Shown piece by piece: positions 58,511 through 64,000 of a stretch of DNA of 64,000 bases. Numbering within the stretch: position 1 is the stretch's first letter; each line of letters starts with the position of its first letter. Both the position numbers and the translations under genes were made by a program. The notes beneath the pieces were generated by a model. It was not told where the DNA came from. It saw only the letters and a list, made by a program, of their open reading frames with translations, and ran no database searches. Source of the DNA: Capsicum annuum. Taxonomy: Eukaryota; Streptophyta; Magnoliopsida; Solanales; Solanaceae. The stretch lies in contig NW_025825212.1 of assembly GCF_002878395.1 (NCBI RefSeq), forward strand, positions 60,410-124,409, written 5' to 3'.

Positions 58511-60678
58511 TTCATGACCCAAGCCAGGGCCCTAGCCGTGATGGTCATCCCAAACTGTGAAGTCCTGAGAACCCTTCTCTATCTAGAAATTATGCACACT
58601 TTCATATAATATGAAGGAAAATGCAGAAATATAAAATAATACAGAATCATGGTCAATATCATAATTCAATTGAACAATATGAAATGGAAACCATAAACCT
58701 CTAACAACATCTAACATCAATCTATGAAATCTCTAACAACTGAAAATGACATTTATCTAAAATTTGGGATAAGGCCCCCAGTTGGACCACGAATCAAATT
58801 GAAATAAAAATAACAACTTCTAATCCAGGCCTTCCGAAGTAAGGGAGGCTCACCAGCTACAAACTTGTGATAAGTCAATCTACTGCTTAACGGGACTCCG
58901 GGACTGTCTCAGAATCCTAAAATATAGGGGGTCAATACAGATGTACTGGTATGTAGAGCAATCCAAAATCATAAATTTATACATATATAACATAGGTGAG
59001 AGCAAGTCATTACAAGTTAAGCATGAAATAGTTTAAAATGCATCGGCTATCACAAATGAGCTTAAAACACTCTTGTCAATGCAAATCTATACTTTGTATT
59101 ACTTTTGAGCTAGGTACACCCTACATATCTAAAAGTTTCCCACGGAAAATATGGGATTCGCCATTAACTCGACGGCCAAGCCTCCAACCCAAGTTTGCCG
59201 CAAGGGTTGAAGTAACTAAATCTAATACGCCACAGGGCACTAGGCCAGCGTATAATCCCTCGTGGGGAAATAATAAACCCGTATCGATAAAAAATGATTT
59301 TGGGAAATGAATCATATGACCCATGCCTACTTTGGGTAACCACCTAACTCTCTTAGTGCTCATTTTTAACTTCTTCTAAACATGCATCTGTCTAAATTCA
59401 AAATCTGAAATATGAAATGAAACTTGTATTCTGTTCTGAATTTACCATGGCATCTGATTTGGTATCGTCTTACTAAGACTTGCAAGTCAGCTTCTGAGCC
59501 ATAATTATCATAAAAAATTCTCTTCTTTCAAAACATAAAGCTTGGACCACCATACTTCAAACAATTCAAAAGATTCATACTTCAAACATTTATCAGATTA
59601 TGTAAAAATCATTTTTTTCAGCATTTCAACGAATATGTGGTGGTCATGAAACTTGTGACAAAACATGCAATCTTCTTAATAAACATCTTTAACCTTTAAC
59701 ACCAAGTAAAACACCCCCTCTTTAATTTAAACCATAATCAAGAGAGGGATTTCTAATAGTTCATGCTCTCAACTCATCAAACACCTATATATATATATAT
59801 ATACATATATATACTTATACATGATTGCAAATCAAATTTAGGGTAAAGTCCTCAAGACCAAAACAATAATATCATTAAAGAATTCGTAATGCAAAATTGT
59901 AACAGAAATTTCAAAAGCCCTTTATGAACTCATGATTTCACAATGTTTAAATGTTGTTGAGACAATTTTCTTATGCCCATGTAGTTTAGGAAAATCCTAC
60001 GTACCTTAATTGCGAAGAATCACAAAGAAATTTCAAAAAGATTTGACCTTTAAGCTTGATTGCCCAAACCCTAGTTGTTTTCTCCTCTTGGGTTCTTGAA
60101 AGATGAATTAGGGATCTTAGAGAGTTGAAACGTTATTTGTAACCTAATATTGTTTAGGGATCTTTTAGGATGAAATTTGGGTGAGGGAATATGACTAAAG
60201 CGCCCCTAAACCCTTTAGGAATTGAAATAACGCATAAAACCACTTTAGATTCGGGTCTGATTTCGTGTTGGGGCATACTCAATGTCACACGTCAAGATCG
60301 CATCGGCTTACTACCGCACACGGAAAATACCATAACTTTTTTCTCGGTTATCGGATTTTAGCGAAATTGGTATCATTGGAATGCTAATTCAATTATATAC
60401 AATTTGGTGGGTCTTGAGCTGCAAAATTCTATGTGTATCGAAAGTTATACACGTTCAAAGTATACCCTTGTCGAATAAAATATCAAACTTTGGATAAATG
60501 AACGACTCTTAGCTCAACTTTGCTCCAAGTGATTTTTATGAACACTTTTCACCTTATAATCCCTTCATACACTAGGAGAAGGATCATGACACATGGATTT
60601 AAATATAAATGATGGAATTAGAGCGTACGCACATAGGAATGACAGTTCACTTTCTTGGTCGAAATGCAGGGTATTACA
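58511..60678 (-). repeat. Element A, 5' LTR
   Basis: Minus-strand TGTAATACCCTGC start at 60678, end GGGTCATGA at 58511-58519; about 2.17 kb, pairs with 40762-43033. It contains a TA-rich microsatellite at about 59785-59815 and the 80-codon frame 59363-59121. Preceded on the minus strand by TTGTT (60683-60679), the target copy. Confidence 0.85.
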
Positions 60679-63600
60679 AACAATAACACGTCATACTATT
60701 TCAATATGCTCCATAATCACTATAATAACTGAGTATCATTTCGAAAGCATACAACCATATACACAATAGCAAAACATCTATTTGCTATAATTATCATCAA
60801 CCATCTTTAGATAATAAACACAAAAACTTACCACGACCTCTCATACCGCCAGAAAGTACACGAAAGAGAGCACAATAAATAACTCATCACGGCATCACAT
60901 ACCACCGGAGAGCACACAAAAGGATATCAAACAAGAATTCATCACTGCGTCCTATACCACCGGAGAGTACACCAAAGAATACAACCAATAATACAGTAAA
61001 GCACAACTACTCCATCAATTTATCAAAAATCGCGGTAGCACAACCCTACCATAGCTCATTACCGAAATCCACTTCTAAATACCCATACCGTATTTCAACA
61101 TAAAGAAAGCAACATTATCATAGAATAGGCATGTAATCATTAATTCTATAATTTATTGATAAATACCGCAAAGTCCATATTAATGAACCTTATTTTTCCA
61201 AAATCACTAGTCATCAAGTTGGGAAAAACTACAAACCACCCATAGTATAGGTTATTCAAATATCATAAGGCCATTCTTTAACTAGCATCATCATGACATG
61301 AGTTATCAACTAAGACATCTCAACTTCACATGTTAGGAGATAATTTAACTAACCGTCATGCAATACTAGATCCATCATCACTAAGCATGTCACAACCTTA
61401 AGGAATAGTCTCCATATTTTAATCAAGTAAAGTCCACCAACTAGTTTACTAGGTTTCTAGATTCCAAATAATAATCATATATTGTAGAAGTAGCTAGTTA
61501 TCACATAAGCCACCTTAATAGGAAAGATTTCATAATATAACCTCTTATTCCAGTCAAGTATATATATTAGGTTAGCCCTTAAATTTTTAAGCAATTTTAT
61601 ACATAACGCTAAGTCTTAACTCAATATTAGACATAAATTTCCTCTAGTAGCTAATTTAGCATCAACAAGGTCCACACCTCTTATATAGTGATTTGGAACA
61701 AGAAATGAATAACAATTTACCAAGAGAGACCACATAATTCAAGAACATAGGCAGTTGTCCCCACATGGCCTAACCTTACAAATATCAATGCATATAAGTA
61801 AATTTTTCCCTCAAGGCATCATAATGTTCTCACCTCTTCCGTATTCACCAGGCATCATCACAATACCAACATATTCCTCCAAATTCATTGAGCATCGTCA
61901 TAATACCACACTTCCCTCCAGACTCGAATTGGGCATCATCATAATATCATGTATTCCTCCAAATTCATCGGGCATCATCATAATATGACATATTCCTCCG
62001 AACTCAAATCGGGCATCATTATAATATCACATATTCCTTCAGTTTCATCAGGCATCATCATAATGTCCCATATTCCTTCGGACTCGAACCCAACATCGTC
62101 ATAATATCATATATTTCTCCGAATACATCCACATGCATAGCCAAATAAATAAGCATACACAAAAGCTCACAATATATAAAGAAGTAGGGATGTGGGATAA
62201 CACTTACCATTTTACCTTACTAATAAGCTTCACACGTAATATGAGTATCAATAAGAGCATGATTATTTACCAAACATGAACAAAAATCACTTAACAACGG
62301 TATTCAAGTCATGATCACAAGATAATACAATAATCGAGTGCAACCATCACAACTCCTACACACACATATATATAGCTTGGACAATCACCACGTATCTAGG
62401 TGGCTAAGCATTTACTTAGTTCAAGCTTAAGGTGGGTCAAGTCCCACTTCTAAATTCCGATAATGCCAAGCTTACTAACACGTGTCTAGCTTCTACCCGG
62501 AATTAGGCTAAGTCATCCATACCTTACCATAAGGGCTTACCAATTATTTCTAGGTTTATAGGGAAAGACTCTTCAAGAATCCTTCCTAAGTCAACCCAAC
62601 ACCAAGGTCATCTCCTATCTAGGCATTATATAGGTCAGTACACTCCTAAGGATAGAAAAGTATACCATTCATGTCTACTTAGAACAACTATAGTGTTCTC
62701 ACACTAGTCATGAGACCACAATTAAGCTAACCAAGGTCCTAGACTAAGGTCAAATATCATACCTTACAAATGCATCGCCTATAGCAATTAATAAATTTTA
62801 AGTTCACCATTTAATCAACTATCGTCTAAATTCTCCGCTCAATCTCGCAAGATATCAATGATTACAATACAAACAAGCTCAATCTAGACTACGGGTAAGC
62901 CTAACCTACCTTGAATCCAAGCAATTCACGAACCAACGAGCTTTTTTTTCTTTCTGAGAAGCTTCCTCTTCCATAAGAAATGCTATCAATAATACAATCT
63001 AAGCATTACTACAAGAATGACAATACCCATTATAGTACCATTGTTCCATGGGTTTCAAAAAATATCAAACCCCAGTTGGTCCTACCTTCGAAAAATGAGT
63101 TTTCGAGACCAACCCAGAGTCTAAATATCATTAGGTAGCTAAAACCCTCAAGAAATTTGAGTAAAGCAATCACATCTGTGGCTACAATTGAGCCTCAAAG
63201 ACTTTAGTTTTTTTGGTCTAGAAATTAAGAAATTAATACGTAATTTTAAGGTATCTTACCTTAGATTTGTAGAAAAAAATTGGATTACACAAGTTACTAA
63301 GCTTCTAATCAACCCACAAGACTCATTTTTTTAACAAATATTTATGGCTACTAGGGTTTTCAAAATACTGAAGAATGTCTCAAAAATCAGCCAAAAGGGC
63401 CATTTTATACAAGTTTAAATGGGCTCGCAGGGTCAAAAATTATTTTTGATCTCTCGGACTCATTCGGACTCCATTTTTTCGCAAAAGAACTATGTAACTC
63501 TACTAAATTTGATATTCTGGACGCATTGGTGAAGTCAAATTTTCCATCCGAGTTTATTTAGGCCATTTGTGAGTCCCACACCTATATATTCCAATTTTTT

Positions 63601-63890
63601 ACTTTTCAACTAATGGGTAGAAATGAGCTCGGGTGTTGTGGGATCTGAACTAAGGGTCTACCTACCTTAAAATCAATATTACATAGCTTCTAGCACAATT
63701 AAAATTTTCATCCGAAATTATTTTACTGAAGTTTTTGCTCGGCAGCCATAGTGGTTCTAAAAATCAAACGAATCGTCAGGTAACCGAGCTATCAATTCCA
63801 GCAAGTCATTAATGACTTGGGATGACTATGGAGGAGCTCTATTGGTGAAGATAAGCAAGAACACGGCTAATGACTTGAAGGGTCATTACA
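60679..63890 (-). repeat. Scaffold 5' LTR, main fragment
   Basis: Starts TGTAATGACC at 63890 and runs to the element-A insertion site. It is the full-length reference for both 3' LTR pieces (56515-57098 and 38018-35433). It includes tandem CATCATAATATCAC-type repeats (61850-62110). No gene; the open frame 61755-61988 is repeat-derived. Confidence 0.85.
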
Positions 63891-64000
63891 AATCAAACTA
63901 CACATCAACTTAAAATCGAGTAGCATGGTAATGATAGAATATGCCAACAGTATACAAAAGATTAAATATGCATTCTATGTAGTCAATCATACACTGTATC
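63891..64000. other. Right flank of the nested retrotransposon locus
   Basis: AT-rich sequence with no recognisable feature. Its first five bases, AATCA, read TGATT on the minus strand and pair with TGATC at 24749-24745. Confidence 0.5.

Larger units (their letters stand above)
24750..63890 (-). mobile_element. Tekay/Del-like LTR retrotransposon scaffold hosting three nested elements
   Basis: The scaffold element reads on the minus strand from 63890 (TGTAATGACC start) to 24750 (GGGTCGTGACA end). Its 5' LTR is 63890-60679 plus 43034-43633, its primer-binding site 43636-43649, and its internal remnants 43650-45254 and 53500-56514. Its 3' LTR is 56515-57098, then 38018-34988, then 24880-24750. 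The summed LTR pieces are about 3.8 kb each once nested DNA is removed. Outer flanks are TGATC and TGATT. Insertions inside it are two Athila-like elements and LTR element A, and an internal 19-kb segment (38019-57098) is inverted relative to the rest. The Tekay/Del assignment rests on initiator-Met PBSs and a chromodomain-type integrase end. Confidence 0.75.

Noticed and set aside
1..64000. A host gene hidden among the repeats
   Set aside because: I looked for multi-exon coding blocks with known plant protein motifs on both strands and found only transposon proteins; a small or non-coding host gene cannot be excluded without expression data.

Overview
The window looks like repeat-dense plant nuclear DNA. 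It is AT-rich, has no intact host gene I can defend, and every recognisable protein is a transposable-element protein, nearly all decayed. From memory of the families (no search was run), the Kaonashi-type DUF1985/Ulp1 genes, the MuDR-type transposases, the Tekay/Del-like LTRs and the Athila-like gag-protease regions are the mix I associate with Solanaceae, most likely pepper (Capsicum). The genus is an inference.

Left third (1-24.7 kb): DNA-transposon territory. There are three broken copies of a MULE-associated DUF1985/Ulp1-like gene (1-273 minus, 2243-3170 plus, 5594-8855 minus), one long MuDR-type transposase pseudogene (16211-18433 minus) and an N-terminal transposase fragment (22174-22992 plus). 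Between and beside them lie many arrays of a short palindrome (CATCTGTTGCAACAGATG and variants) repeating about every 21 bp, in one place organised into a 135-bp higher-order repeat. A satellite with a 168-171 bp period fills much of 9.5-11.6 kb. Three very large imperfect palindromes are centred near 6.73, 13.73 and 23.79 kb.

Right two thirds (24,750-63,890): I read this as a single nested retrotransposon locus. A Tekay/Del-like element on the minus strand, with LTRs of about 3.8 kb, forms the scaffold. Its outer ends carry near-identical 5-bp flanks (TGATC/TGATT). Into it went an Athila-like element at 24,881-34,987 (flanks AGCAA/AGCAA), a second Athila-like element at 45,255-53,494 (flanks TCTAA/TCTAA) and another LTR element, called A here, whose two LTRs are 58,511-60,678 and 40,762-43,033 (flanks TTGTT/TTGCT). 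The two halves of element A and the two halves of the scaffold 3' LTR only become collinear if 38,019-57,098 is flipped, so an inversion of about 19 kb followed these insertions. The order of the two Athila insertions relative to the inversion is not settled.

Both Athila-like elements have gag and protease followed directly by the 3' segment, with no reverse transcriptase, RNase H or integrase. Their LTRs differ, so this pol-less design appears to belong to a lineage of non-autonomous elements and not to be one accidental deletion. The left element also carries a third reading frame resembling the putative plant transposon protein family. These elements would have depended on proteins supplied by other elements. 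The scaffold element retains only the end of an integrase/chromodomain.

Almost all coding remnants contain in-frame TAG/TAA/TGA codons, often where Trp or Gln is expected, which fits methylation-driven C-to-T decay. No rRNA, tRNA gene or CRISPR was seen.
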